A DNA stretch of 44,156 bases from an uncultured Ruminococcus sp. (GCA_944415425.1 CALYBP010000008.1:1-44156); one strand, 5' to 3'; counted from the stretch's first letter, positions 18,419 to 26,176 are shown. Program-made: numbers and translations. The notes: generated by a model not told the origin, from the letters alone.

Positions 18419-19093
18419 TTATTTTACTCCGTATTGCTCATAATATGCGTCAATAGCAGCTTTGAGTTTATCATCAATTACGACTTTACCTTTATATTCA
18501 TTGTTGTAAAGGTGTTCTACAACTTCCACCATGGTTACAATCGCGGTTGTTTTAAGTCCGTACTTTTCTTCTATCTCATTGAGAGCGCTCTTTTCGCCCT
18601 TGCCCCTTTCCATACGGTCAACAGACACTACAAGACCGATGGGGTTTATTTCTCCCTGAGCTTTGATTATCGGAAGAGTTTCTTCTATTGATGTGCCCGC
18701 AGTTGTAACATCCTCGATTATTACCACCTTATCACCGTCATTTATGGGACTTCCGAGCAAAATTCCCTTATCGCCGTGATCCTTAATCTCTTTTCTGTTT
18801 GAGCAATAGCGTATATCCTTGCCGTATTTTTCGCTTATTGCGATAGTTGCGGCTACCGAAAGCGGAATGCCCTTGTATGCAGGTCCGAAGAGCACGTCAA
18901 AATCAAGACCGAATTTATTGTTAATTGCTTCTGCGTAATACTGACCGAGTCGTCTTAGCTGGGCACCTGTTCTGTAAAATCCGGTGTTTACAAAAAACGG
19001 TGTTTTTCTTCCGCTCTTTGTAACAAAATCACCGAATTTAAGTACCTGACAATCAACCATAAATTCAATAAATTCCTTTTTGTAAGCTTCCAT
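18419..19093 (-). CDS. pyrE: Orotate phosphoribosyltransferase
   Basis: Joins orotate to PRPP to form OMP in pyrimidine synthesis. The 224-residue sequence has the PRPP-binding motif VVIIEDVTTAGTSIEE (about 123-138), the substrate loop YCSNRKEIKDHGDKG (about 96-110) and FGPAYKGIPL (69-78). The ATG follows GGAGG with 7-base spacing. It is the first gene of a run that continues to radC, uvrB and the topoisomerase pair. No PyrR attenuator is visible in the short leader, and no other pyr gene is nearby. Confidence 0.96.
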   Translation of the reverse strand: MEAYKKEFIEFMVDCQVLKFGDFVTKSGRKTPFFVNTGFYRTGAQLRRLGQYYAEAINNKFGLDFDVLFGPAYKGIPLSVAATIAISEKYGKDIRYCSNRKEIKDHGDKGILLGSPINDGDKVVIIEDVTTAGTSIEETLPIIKAQGEINPIGLVVSVDRMERGKGEKSALNEIEEKYGLKTTAIVTMVEVVEHLYNNEYKGKVVIDDKLKAAIDAYYEQYGVK

Positions 19094-19136
19094 AGATATA
19101 CCTCCGTCTTATTTTTTACATAATACAACATTATAA

Positions 19137-19165
19137 ATTTTACCACAACATATTGTTTTTGTAAA
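19137..19165 (-). promoter_or_regulatory. Promoter of pyrE
   Basis: Minus-strand TTTACA, 17-base spacer, TAAAAT, about 45 bp upstream of the pyrE start. It is divergent from the SOS promoter of the polymerase gene. Confidence 0.65.
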
Positions 19166-19262
19166 TGAGAATTACAGTTATGTAATCAATATACAGTAAA
19201 AACGTTGCTGATTTTATACTGTTATGCGTGTGAGGTATATTATGTATTTTAAAATTTTTTGA

Positions 19263-19291
19263 TTGACATATTAGAACAGATGTTCTATAAT
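19263..19291 (+). promoter_or_regulatory. SOS promoter of the Y-family polymerase gene
   Basis: Perfect TTGACA (19263-19268), 17-base spacer and TATAAT (19286-19291). The spacer holds a LexA operator, so RNA polymerase and LexA should compete for the same DNA. Confidence 0.9.
19273..19286 (+). promoter_or_regulatory. LexA (SOS) box 1
   Basis: 14-bp palindrome AGAACAGATGTTCT, with the Gram-positive LexA core GAAC-N4-GTTC intact. It lies between the -35 and -10 of the promoter. Confidence 0.88.
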
Positions 19292-19297
19292 AAAATA

Positions 19298-19309
19298 AAA
19301 CATTTGTTC
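19298..19309 (+). promoter_or_regulatory. Probable LexA (SOS) box 2
   Basis: AAACATTTGTTC matches the GAAC-N4-GTTC core at 7 of 8 positions. Its centre is 24 bp from the centre of box 1, near the expected transcription start. This spacing places both boxes on nearly the same face of the helix. Confidence 0.6.
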
Positions 19310-19320
19310 GAGATGATGAT

Positions 19321-20595
19321 ATGGATATTACAAGCACCGTTGACAAAAATAAATATAAAAAAGACAGAGTTATTCTTCACAGCGACTGTAACGGCTTTTA
19401 CGCAAGTGTTGAGTGTCTTTATAATCCGCAGCTCAGGAATAAACCTGTTGCCGTGAGCGGCGACGCAGAAAACAGACACGGAATAATTCTTGCTAAAAAT
19501 GAAATTGCAAAAAAATACAATATAAAAACAGGAGAAGCCATATGGCAGGCGATGCAAAAATGTCCCGAGCTTGTTACTGTTTCTCCTCACTTTACACTTT
19601 ATAAACGGTTTTCAGCTATGGCAAAAAGAATTTACTCTGAATATACAGACAGAATAGAAAATTTCGGACTTGACGAAGCATGGCTAGACCTTACCGGAAA
19701 CATTAAAGGAAGCGGATTTGATACGGCTGTTGAAATAAAGGAAAGAATCAAGCGTGAGCTCGGAATAACAGTCAGTATCGGAGTAAGTTTTAATAAAATA
19801 TTCGCAAAATTCGGGAGCGATTACAAAAAGCCTGACGCCGTAACCTGCATTACAAGGGATAATTACAGGGATATTGTTTGGAATTCTCCCGCAGGAGATT
19901 TACTGTATGTCGGGAAGGCAACAAAAAAGAAGCTGAACCGCATAGGAATATACACCATAGGTGACATTGCTAACACATCACCCGATATACTCAGAAATCA
20001 TCTTGGAAAATGGGGAGACTTGATATATGGTTTTGCAAACGGATTTGACTCTTCACCCGTTTCGCATATGAACGAAAAAAGCGATATTAAATCAATCGGC
20101 AACTCCACAACCACTCCCAGGGATATGAAAACCTTTGACGATGTAAAATCCGTAATGTATGTTTTATGCGACAGCGTTTGCCGCCGTATGCGTGAACAGG
20201 GATTTATGGCAAAGACCGTGGGAATCAGCGCAAGAGACAGGGAGCTTAACTGCTTTACACGGCAAAGTACGCTTGAAGAGCATACTAATTTAACAAAAGT
20301 CATAACAGATAATATATTTAATCTTTTCAAAAAAAGCTATAATATGCAAGTTCCGCTAAGAAGCGTAGGAGTTTTTGTTACCGACTTTGCTCACGATAAT
20401 ATCCCCCATCAAATTAATCTTTTACAAAACGAAGAGAGAATAATTCAAAATAAAAACCTTGATAAAACTCTTGATTCTCTTAAAAAAAGATTCGGCAACT
20501 ACATTGTACGCCCGGCCGTACTGCTTAAAGACAACGGCTTGTCCGCCTTCAATCCAAAAGACGAACACACAATTCATCCTATGAGTTACTTATAG
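19321..20595 (+). CDS. Y-family DNA polymerase (DinB / Pol IV-like)
   Basis: Error-prone translesion polymerase of 424 residues. Seen: the first catalytic site DCNGFYASVE (D22; steric-gate position Y27), the second catalytic motif LDEAWLDLT (D118, E119), a helix-hairpin-helix region near 195-235 (LYVGKATKKKLNRIGIYTIGDI) and a little-finger domain. A beta-clamp binding peptide QINLL is visible at 364-368. The DCNGFYASVE form resembles UmuC-type and Gram-positive damage-inducible members more than E. coli DinB. The start gives a 14-residue leader before the conserved core. The ribosome binding site (GAG, about 8 bases upstream) is weak and overlaps the downstream SOS box region. The gene should be induced by DNA damage through the LexA boxes. 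Confidence 0.93.
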   Translation: MDITSTVDKNKYKKDRVILHSDCNGFYASVECLYNPQLRNKPVAVSGDAENRHGIILAKNEIAKKYNIKTGEAIWQAMQKCPELVTVSPHFTLYKRFSAMAKRIYSEYTDRIENFGLDEAWLDLTGNIKGSGFDTAVEIKERIKRELGITVSIGVSFNKIFAKFGSDYKKPDAVTCITRDNYRDIVWNSPAGDLLYVGKATKKKLNRIGIYTIGDIANTSPDILRNHLGKWGDLIYGFANGFDSSPVSHMNEKSDIKSIGNSTTTPRDMKTFDDVKSVMYVLCDSVCRRMREQGFMAKTVGISARDRELNCFTRQSTLEEHTNLTKVITDNIFNLFKKSYNMQVPLRSVGVFVTDFAHDNIPHQINLLQNEERIIQNKNLDKTLDSLKKRFGNYIVRPAVLLKDNGLSAFNPKDEHTIHPMSYL

Positions 20596-20605
20596 GAGGC
20601 ATAGA

Positions 20606-20848
20606 ATGAAAAAATATATAAAAGTAACAGCTACATTTGATTGTGACGGAAACCTTTTACCGGAATATATTTACTGGGACGACAATAAAAGGTATCCGGT
20701 AGACAAAATCACCGATATAAGATACGCGGCATCTCTTAAAGCAGGCGGAGCAGGAATAAGGTACACCTGCAGAATTCTCGGAAAAGAAAGATTCTTATTT
20801 CTTGAGGAAAACAGGTGGTTTGTAGACACTAAAGCAGACGCAAAATAA
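20606..20848 (+). CDS. Small protein coupled to the Y-family polymerase, function unknown
   Basis: An 80-residue protein with no domain I can name. It starts MKKYIKVTATFDCDGNLLP, continues YIYWDDNKRYPVDKI, and has a basic, glycine-containing middle (SLKAGGAGIRYTCRI). It looks like a compact beta-rich fold with no membrane segment or signal peptide. The AGGAGG site overlaps the polymerase stop codon (TAGGAGG), and the start is 10 bp after that stop. The two are therefore co-transcribed from the SOS promoter and probably translationally coupled. I recall similar short genes next to this polymerase in other clostridia, but cannot verify it here. A role in the SOS response is inference from context. 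Confidence 0.8.
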   Translation: MKKYIKVTATFDCDGNLLPEYIYWDDNKRYPVDKITDIRYAASLKAGGAGIRYTCRILGKERFLFLEENRWFVDTKADAK

Positions 20849-20861
20849 AATTGAACGCAAT

Positions 20862-20904
20862 AAAAACAATGCTCTGCTCCGCGCATAGGCATCGGAACAG
20901 AGCA
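20862..20904 (-). terminator. Terminator after the cysteine-rich protein gene
   Basis: Stem GCTCTGTTCCG/CGGAGCAGAGC read on the minus strand (20871-20903, one G-U pair), followed by ATTGTTTTTATTG. On the plus strand the same stem has a C-A mismatch and no T-run, so it serves the minus-strand gene. Confidence 0.8.
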
Positions 20905-20916
20905 AAACAAAAATAT

Positions 20917-21774
20917 TTACTTGCAGTCACAGTCAAACTGCGGTTTGCACGGTTTGTCACATTCATCCGATTCAGGCGGGAAAAATGAATCCGTCGGAAA
21001 TTCTATCTTACTGAAAACCTCGCAGGGATCGTCGGTTTTTGCGCAGCACTCTTTGCGCGGTACGCAAAAATCATACGACGGAATCATTATCTGAACCTTT
21101 CTTTGAAGTCTTGTAATCGTGAAAATACCGATAGTTACAACTATCTGCTTTCCGGCAGAAGAAACAAGTTCTCCGCAAAAATAATCTCGCACACATTTCG
21201 GAACGCTATGGCAGAAATTTTGGCAATGGTTCTTGCTCTTTGTAAGCTTTGCCGACAAAGCCATCGGGTTTGAAATCTGCACGGTAGCTTTCGGCACACA
21301 GGTTGAATAAGAGCAGGAACAGTCACAGCAACTGTCGATTTTTTCGCATTTAACAGCTTCATCGCTTGAAAAAGACTTTACGCAGCCGTCGCTACCGTAA
21401 AGGACAACTCTTTTTCCGTAGATTGCAAGACCGTTTATCGTTTCGGGCATTGCTGTCGTACTTGAATAAACATCACAGCTTACCAAAAAGTAAAATACCG
21501 TGTTTACCGAGTAAAAACCTTTGTGAAACGCAACAGGCTCTACTTCGACAGTTGATGTAATAATACTGGCTCTGTTTATACGAACAGAACAAGCGTTTTC
21601 CACAATAGCCGCGTCTTCCTTTGTTAACAACAGCGGCAAATCACTCAAACAGTCCTTTGCTCCGCAGCTGTCATAGATGCGATCAACATCTATACAAATT
21701 GCATCACAGTCTGTATCGTGATTTCTGTCGTTGCCCAAAGAAATCTGATCTGAAGGGTAGGATACATCAGGCAT
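20917..21774 (-). CDS. Cysteine-rich protein, function unknown
   Basis: About 285 residues with about 25 cysteines, in clusters such as CDAICIDVDRIYDSC, CCDCSCSYSTC and a C-terminal CKPQFDCDC. There is no signal peptide or membrane helix. The N-terminal motif with DRIYDSCGAKDCL and the middle GLAIYGKRVVLYG recall an unnamed conserved family of Clostridia, though I cannot name a domain. Cysteine clusters suggest metal binding or disulfide or thioether cross-linking, as in spore coat proteins, but this is inference. The open frame runs to 21828. The ATG at 21774 has a strong GGAGG with 8-base spacing and is chosen. A -10-like TATAAT and 11-bp repeats lie just upstream. Confidence 0.75.
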   Translation of the reverse strand: MPDVSYPSDQISLGNDRNHDTDCDAICIDVDRIYDSCGAKDCLSDLPLLLTKEDAAIVENACSVRINRASIITSTVEVEPVAFHKGFYSVNTVFYFLVSCDVYSSTTAMPETINGLAIYGKRVVLYGSDGCVKSFSSDEAVKCEKIDSCCDCSCSYSTCVPKATVQISNPMALSAKLTKSKNHCQNFCHSVPKCVRDYFCGELVSSAGKQIVVTIGIFTITRLQRKVQIMIPSYDFCVPRKECCAKTDDPCEVFSKIEFPTDSFFPPESDECDKPCKPQFDCDCK

Positions 21775-21780
21775 AAAATT

Positions 21781-21845
21781 AACCTCCGTAAAATTATAGT
21801 AACAGGCTCTGTAACGGCACTGTAACACTACATTTTATGGAGGTT
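21781..21845 (-). repeat. Inverted repeat spanning the ribosome binding site of the cysteine-rich gene
   Basis: AACCTCCGTAAAAT (21781-21794) and ATTTTATGGAGGTT (21832-21845) match at 13 of 14 positions as inverted arms. If transcription starts upstream of 21845, the upstream arm would pair with the GGAGG site and mask it. Confidence 0.6.
21793..21826 (-). promoter_or_regulatory. Putative promoter and 11-bp direct repeats upstream of the cysteine-rich gene
   Basis: On the minus strand, GTTACAGTGCC, GTTACAGAGCC and a partial TGTTAC follow each other with an 11-bp period, ending directly at a TATAAT (21793-21798). There is no good -35 hexamer, so the promoter may need an activator or an alternative sigma factor. 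The start of transcription is not established. Confidence 0.45.
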
Positions 21846-21870
21846 TTTAATATGTGTGATTAATATAACC

Positions 21871-23070
21871 TTAGTTTAAGTAATTTTTAAGTGAATTTTT
21901 AAAAAGACGGTAAATGTAAACCGGCTCAGTATACGCATAGTTTGATAAAGAAACGAAAATTTCCGACTTATCATCGTTAAAAGAAAGCATGGAATTGTAA
22001 TCTTCCGTTTTTCCGACGTGACTAAGCCTGTTCCCGGATACATAAAAGCCCATGGCGTAATTTTCTTTGTACGGGGCAGTCATTATATCAAAAGATTCTT
22101 CACTGATAACAGACATCGCCAACAACCCGTCAACCCATTTTAAAAGGTCAGACACGTTTGAAATAAGTCCGAGTGAAGAATATGCGACTCCGCTATAAAG
22201 CATTGAATCGTTTGCCTTACTTCCCTGATAGCTTACTGCGGTTTTATCATTCGTTCCGAAGCCCGACATATTCATACCAAGGGGTTTTAAAATAAACTTT
22301 GTTATGTAATCTTCATATTTCATTTTACTTGCTTTTTCAATTATCTCACCGAGCAAATAATAATTGCTGTCTGAGAACATAAACTCGGAATCGGGTTCAA
22401 AATACAAATCCTGACTAAAAATCCAGTCGGTTATTATTTTTTTGTTTTCTTCTTCTGAAGTATCGCTGGAAATTTTGTTATCAATGTCACTTACAAGTGT
22501 AATGTAATTTTCGGCTTCATTATCTCGTTTCACATAATTTTTTATTCCGGAGGTCATTGTAAGCAGATTTCTCACAGTAATTTTTTCACCTGTTTTATAA
22601 GACGGGAAATATTTCGTGACTGAATCAGAAAGAGAAATTTTATTTTCTTCACAAAGCTTTAAAATCGCCGCAGATGTGAATTGTTTTGTAATTGATCCGG
22701 TATAATAGCAGGTATTAATTGAATTTTCAATATGTTTCTCTGTGTTGGCGTCTCCCGAAGCGGAAATATACTCAAAATCATTTCCTATTTTTAGGTAAGT
22801 AACCCCGTTATATTTACGTTCGGAAATTATTTTATTTAAAGCTGAAGTAATTTTATCCGCATCCTGCTTTATTGTAAGATCATTGTAACTTTCCGGTTTA
22901 TCATAATCGGTCGGCTGTACACTTGTGCTCTGTTCAGATGAGCTATGTTGGATGTGAGATGAAGAATTTCTGCCTGAGGTATCAGCAGTGTTACATGAGA
23001 CAAAAAACACCGATAATAAACACATTAAAATACAAACAGCAGATTTAATTAACCGTGACAAATCAATCAT
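21871..23070 (-). CDS. Serine hydrolase lipoprotein (beta-lactamase class C family fold)
   Basis: A 399-residue predicted lipoprotein. The signal peptide ends at the lipobox FVSC with lipidated C26, followed by a Ser-rich linker (about 30-60). The penicillin-binding-type domain (about 70-395) has the nucleophile motif SITK (S126, K129) and the late HVG motif (351-353) in place of KTG. The middle Tyr-x-Asn motif reads F-S-D (232-234), so the usual general-base tyrosine is Phe. It would sit on the outer face of the membrane. Its substrate could be a cell wall peptide or an ester; true beta-lactamase activity is not implied. It starts 3 bp after the pcrA stop. Confidence 0.88.
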   Translation of the reverse strand: MIDLSRLIKSAVCILMCLLSVFFVSCNTADTSGRNSSSHIQHSSSEQSTSVQPTDYDKPESYNDLTIKQDADKITSALNKIISERKYNGVTYLKIGNDFEYISASGDANTEKHIENSINTCYYTGSITKQFTSAAILKLCEENKISLSDSVTKYFPSYKTGEKITVRNLLTMTSGIKNYVKRDNEAENYITLVSDIDNKISSDTSEEENKKIITDWIFSQDLYFEPDSEFMFSDSNYYLLGEIIEKASKMKYEDYITKFILKPLGMNMSGFGTNDKTAVSYQGSKANDSMLYSGVAYSSLGLISNVSDLLKWVDGLLAMSVISEESFDIMTAPYKENYAMGFYVSGNRLSHVGKTEDYNSMLSFNDDKSEIFVSLSNYAYTEPVYIYRLFKNSLKNYLN

Positions 23071-23073
23071 CCT

Positions 23074-25308
23074 TTACAATTTTTCCATTTTGCAAAAGTT
23101 AGACATAAGTCTTTTGGTACCTACCTTGTCAAATGAAATTTCAAGCATAGTATCGTTTCCCATTTTTTCCGCGCTTATTATCATACCCTTGCCGAAAACC
23201 TTATGAAGCACGCAGTCGCCTACGCTGTAAACTGCGGCGCTTTTATGCTCGGGATTTTTAAACGGAGAAAACGAGCCGGTATACTGATTTTTTCTCTTAT
23301 CCGAACCTATTTGAACGGAGGCATTGGCATATGATCCCGCATGGGAAGCGGCAAACTTATTTTCTCCCGTATAATTTAATAGTTCCTGCGGTATTTCATC
23401 AATAAATCGAGAAGCTTTATTATGAGTTGTTGAACCGAATAACATTCTTGATCTTGTTTTTGTAAGATAAAGTTTTTCTTTTGCTCTCGTGATTCCTACA
23501 TACGCAAGTCTTCTCTCCTCGTTTAATTCATCTGGATTTATAATAGTCGCAACAGACGGAAACACGCCATCCTCCATTCCTGCAATAAACACAACAGGAA
23601 ATTCAAGACCCTTTGCACTGTGCATTGTCATCATAACGCAGGTATCTGCCTGTGAATCGTAGTTATCAATATCAGTTTGAAGTGATATTTCTTCAAGAAA
23701 AGCTGAAAGTGTCGCTTCATCACCGTAATCCTGCTCAAACTTGATTATATTTGATGAAAGCTCTTCTATGTTTTCAATCCTGACTTCCGGATTATCTTTC
23801 TCCGTTTTTAAGTACGCTTCATAGTCTGTGTGCTCTATTATAAGATTATATAATTCTGCAAGAGTATAATCTCCGCTTTGCTCAGCATCAATTAAATCAT
23901 CAATTAAATTAACAAACGCTTTAAGCTTGGCCGCACTTCGGGAAAGCTTCGGAAAGTCATCGGCGTTTTTTATTACGGTATATATACTTTCTCCGAGACC
24001 TGATGCTATCTCGGAGGCATTGGCAAGCGTTGCCGCACCTATGGAGCGCTTGGGGACATTAATTATTCTGCTTAATCTGACATCGTCATGAGGATTATTA
24101 ACAACCTGTAAGTACGCAACCATATCACGAATTTCTTCTCTGTCATAGAATCTGTGACCGCCAATAAGTCTGTGAGGTATTCCGCTTCTTGAAAGCGCCT
24201 GTTCTATTGCGTTCGACTGTGCGTTCATACGATAGAGAACGGCATAATCGGAGAAACTTCTACCACTCTCTACGCCGTCAAGAATTGTTTTTGCAATAAA
24301 CGCCGCTTCGTCTCTTTCGGTTTCACAGGTACGAACTTCAATTTTTTCACCCTTCGGATTTTCAGTCCAAAGTGTTTTTCCTTTTCTCATTGTGTTATTT
24401 GATATAACGCCGTTTGCCGCATTTAAAATATTTTGCGTACTGCGGTAATTTTGCTCAAGGCGTATTATTTTTGCGCCCTTAAAGGTATTTTCAAACGACA
24501 AGATGTTTTCAATCGTTGCGCCTCTGAACTTATATATACTCTGGTCATCATCACCCACGACGCAAATATTACCGTATTTTTCGGCGAGCATACTGACAAA
24601 CTTGTACTGAACCTTATTTGTGTCTTGATACTCGTCCACCATTATGTATTTAAACTGGTTCTGATAATACTCAAGTATTTCGGGACATTTTTCAAAAAGC
24701 AAAACTGTATTTGAGAGCATATCGTCAAAATCCATGGCGTCGGCAGTTTTAAGGCGAGCCTGATAAATTTCATATGCTTTGGCAATTGAGGCTTTACGAC
24801 TGTCATATTCTGCTTCTTTAAGCATTTCAGCGGGAGATTTCATATCATCCTTAGCTTTAGAAATCTCGGAAAGAATCTTTTTGGCGGGCAAAATTTTCTC
24901 GTCGATGTGCAGCTGCTTTAATATTTCCTTTATCAGCTTTTTTTGATCGTCAGTTCCGTACACGGTAAAGTGGCTTGAATATCCGATCCTGTCGCCGTAT
25001 CTTCTCAAAATACGTGCACAGGTTGAGTGAAAGGTTGCCGCCCATATGTCCGCTCCGCCGTCTGGAACAGCATCGCAAATTCTCTCTTTAAGCTCTCCTG
25101 CAGCTTTATTTGTAAAGGTAATTGCAAGTATCTGCCACGGTTTGCAAAGACCGGACTGCAAAATGTATGAAATTCTGTTTACAAGAACAGTAGTTTTTCC
25201 GGAACCTGCGCCCGCAAGAATAAGCAGCGGACCCTCTGTTGAAAAAACAGCCTGCTGCTGCATATTATTCATATGTGAAAAGTTATTTTGTATATCGGTT
25301 TGCGTCAT
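23074..25308 (-). CDS. pcrA: ATP-dependent DNA helicase PcrA/UvrD
   Basis: Superfamily 1A 3'-5' helicase used in DNA repair, replication restart and removal of RecA filaments. The 744-residue protein has the Q motif (MNNMQQQAV), Walker A GAGSGKTT (33-40), the DEYQDTNKVQY motif II, QNYRSTQNIL, TMHSAKGLEFP and YVGITRAKEKL motifs in order. The C-terminal end carries the VGDCVLHKVFGKGMI Tudor-like segment that binds RNA polymerase in PcrA. The ATG follows TGAGGAAAACTT. The serine hydrolase follows 3 bp downstream, so both are co-transcribed. Confidence 0.96.
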   Translation of the reverse strand: MTQTDIQNNFSHMNNMQQQAVFSTEGPLLILAGAGSGKTTVLVNRISYILQSGLCKPWQILAITFTNKAAGELKERICDAVPDGGADIWAATFHSTCARILRRYGDRIGYSSHFTVYGTDDQKKLIKEILKQLHIDEKILPAKKILSEISKAKDDMKSPAEMLKEAEYDSRKASIAKAYEIYQARLKTADAMDFDDMLSNTVLLFEKCPEILEYYQNQFKYIMVDEYQDTNKVQYKFVSMLAEKYGNICVVGDDDQSIYKFRGATIENILSFENTFKGAKIIRLEQNYRSTQNILNAANGVISNNTMRKGKTLWTENPKGEKIEVRTCETERDEAAFIAKTILDGVESGRSFSDYAVLYRMNAQSNAIEQALSRSGIPHRLIGGHRFYDREEIRDMVAYLQVVNNPHDDVRLSRIINVPKRSIGAATLANASEIASGLGESIYTVIKNADDFPKLSRSAAKLKAFVNLIDDLIDAEQSGDYTLAELYNLIIEHTDYEAYLKTEKDNPEVRIENIEELSSNIIKFEQDYGDEATLSAFLEEISLQTDIDNYDSQADTCVMMTMHSAKGLEFPVVFIAGMEDGVFPSVATIINPDELNEERRLAYVGITRAKEKLYLTKTRSRMLFGSTTHNKASRFIDEIPQELLNYTGENKFAASHAGSYANASVQIGSDKRKNQYTGSFSPFKNPEHKSAAVYSVGDCVLHKVFGKGMIISAEKMGNDTMLEISFDKVGTKRLMSNFCKMEKL

Positions 25309-25339
25309 AAGTTTTCCTCAGTAATATTATTTTATATCT

Positions 25340-25373
25340 ACAAATAAAATGGGCGAACATTCCGCGTCCGCCC
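25340..25373 (-). terminator. Terminator after the DUF4358 gene
   Basis: Stem GGGCGGA/TTCGCCC (25351-25373) then ATTTTATTTG on the minus strand. It precedes pcrA by about 30 bp. Confidence 0.75.
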
Positions 25374-25394
25374 ACTATCATTCGGGAAACCGAA

Positions 25395-25853
25395 TTATTT
25401 TAAATAGTCATAGAAAATCTCAAGCATTTCCGGACCTTCCTCTGCAACAATCATTGTTACGTAATTTCCGTCCTTGGTCACCTTGCATGCCTGAGCAGCA
25501 GAAAGCTTTTCGGGAGTATAGGAAGAATACTGACTTATTATAGCATTATATCTTGTCGTAAGCGCAGACTCAACTCTGTCTGCTGCAGCCGCATCAACTG
25601 CCTCAACTAAAACAATCTCTACGGGAGCATCGTTGTTTGAATCGATTTCAGCGGCAAACTGCTTTACATCTTCTGATTTAATGCTGTAATACTGGTCAAG
25701 CTTCTCAGCGTCATCAAGTGTTTTTAAGGAAAGACTGAAATCAGAGTTAATTTTATCCATTACTTCCGAAAGATTTACTGTCTTTGAGCCGCAGCCTGTA
25801 AGCAATGCAAAACAAAGAGTAAAAACAGCAATGACTGAAAAAACTTTTTTCAT
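25395..25853 (-). CDS. DUF4358 lipoprotein
   Basis: A 152-residue predicted lipoprotein of a clostridial family of unknown function. The N-terminus MKKVFSVIAVFTLCFALLT leads to the lipobox LTGC, with the lipidated Cys at about residue 21. The mature part has a YYSIKSEDVKQF segment and the DRVESALTTRYNAIISQY segment typical of DUF4358. The open frame runs upstream to 25949 but that portion lies inside the tRNA-Pro gene, so the ATG at 25853 with its AGGAGAGA site is the start. It should be anchored to the outer side of the cytoplasmic membrane. Confidence 0.85.
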   Translation of the reverse strand: MKKVFSVIAVFTLCFALLTGCGSKTVNLSEVMDKINSDFSLSLKTLDDAEKLDQYYSIKSEDVKQFAAEIDSNNDAPVEIVLVEAVDAAAADRVESALTTRYNAIISQYSSYTPEKLSAAQACKVTKDGNYVTMIVAEEGPEMLEIFYDYLK

Positions 25854-25877
25854 AATAGGTCTCTCCTTATGGTAAAA

Positions 25878-25910
25878 TTTAACGCCGAACAAAACAAGCT
25901 CGGCGTTAAG
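25878..25910 (-). terminator. Terminator after tRNA-Pro
   Basis: Perfect 10-bp stem TTAACGCCGA/TCGGCGTTAA (25879-25909), followed by ATTTTACC on the minus strand. It isolates the tRNA from the DUF4358 gene. Confidence 0.75.
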
Positions 25911-25913
25911 TTG

Positions 25914-25990
25914 TGGTCGAGGTGACAAGATTCGAACTTGCGACCCCATCGTCCCGAACGATGTGCGCTACCAAACTGCGCTACACCTCG
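25914..25990 (-). tRNA. tRNA-Pro (CGG anticodon)
   Basis: 77-nt cloverleaf including an encoded CCA end. Acceptor CGAGGTG pairs with CACCTCG, the anticodon stem CATCG/CGATG encloses loop TTCGGGA (anticodon CGG, reading CCG codons), and the T loop is TTCGAAT. The D arm TAGCGCAGTTTGGTAGCGC is typical of tRNA-Pro. Confidence 0.95.
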
Positions 25991-26000
25991 AAGTTAAAAA

Positions 26001-26020
26001 CAGCCCCGAGTAACGGGGCT
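26001..26020 (-). terminator. Terminator after tRNA-Gln
   Basis: Stem AGCCCCG/CGGGGCT (26002-26020), then GTTTTTAACTT on the minus strand. It lies between the two tRNA genes, which suggests that read-through is limited or that the tRNA-Pro has its own promoter. Confidence 0.75.
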
Positions 26021-26023
26021 ATT

Positions 26024-26097
26024 TGGCTGTGGAATAGGGATTCGAACCCCAACAAACAGAGTCAGAGTCTGTCGTGCTACCGTTACACTATTCCACA
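26024..26097 (-). tRNA. tRNA-Gln (CTG anticodon)
   Basis: 74-nt cloverleaf with an encoded CCA. Acceptor TGTGGAA pairs with TTCCACA, the anticodon stem ACAGA/TCTGT encloses CTCTGAC (anticodon CTG, reading CAG), and the T loop is TTCGAAT. The discriminator base is G. Confidence 0.94.
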
Positions 26098-26129
26098 AAA
26101 TCTGTTTGCACCTCTGTGCAACGATAGTT

Positions 26130-26158
26130 ATTATATGACATTCAGTTTAAAATGTCAA
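26130..26158 (-). promoter_or_regulatory. Promoter of tRNA-Gln
   Basis: Minus-strand TTGACA, 17-base spacer, TATAAT, both hexamers perfect. It is about 32 bp upstream of the mature tRNA 5' end. This matches the strong promoters usual for stable RNA genes. Confidence 0.9.
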
Positions 26159-26176
26159 GAGTTTTTAAAAACTTTT

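Noticed and set aside
25854..25949. N-terminal extension of the DUF4358 frame
   Set aside because: It reads through the tRNA-Pro gene and its terminator. The lipoprotein signal begins at the ATG at 25853.
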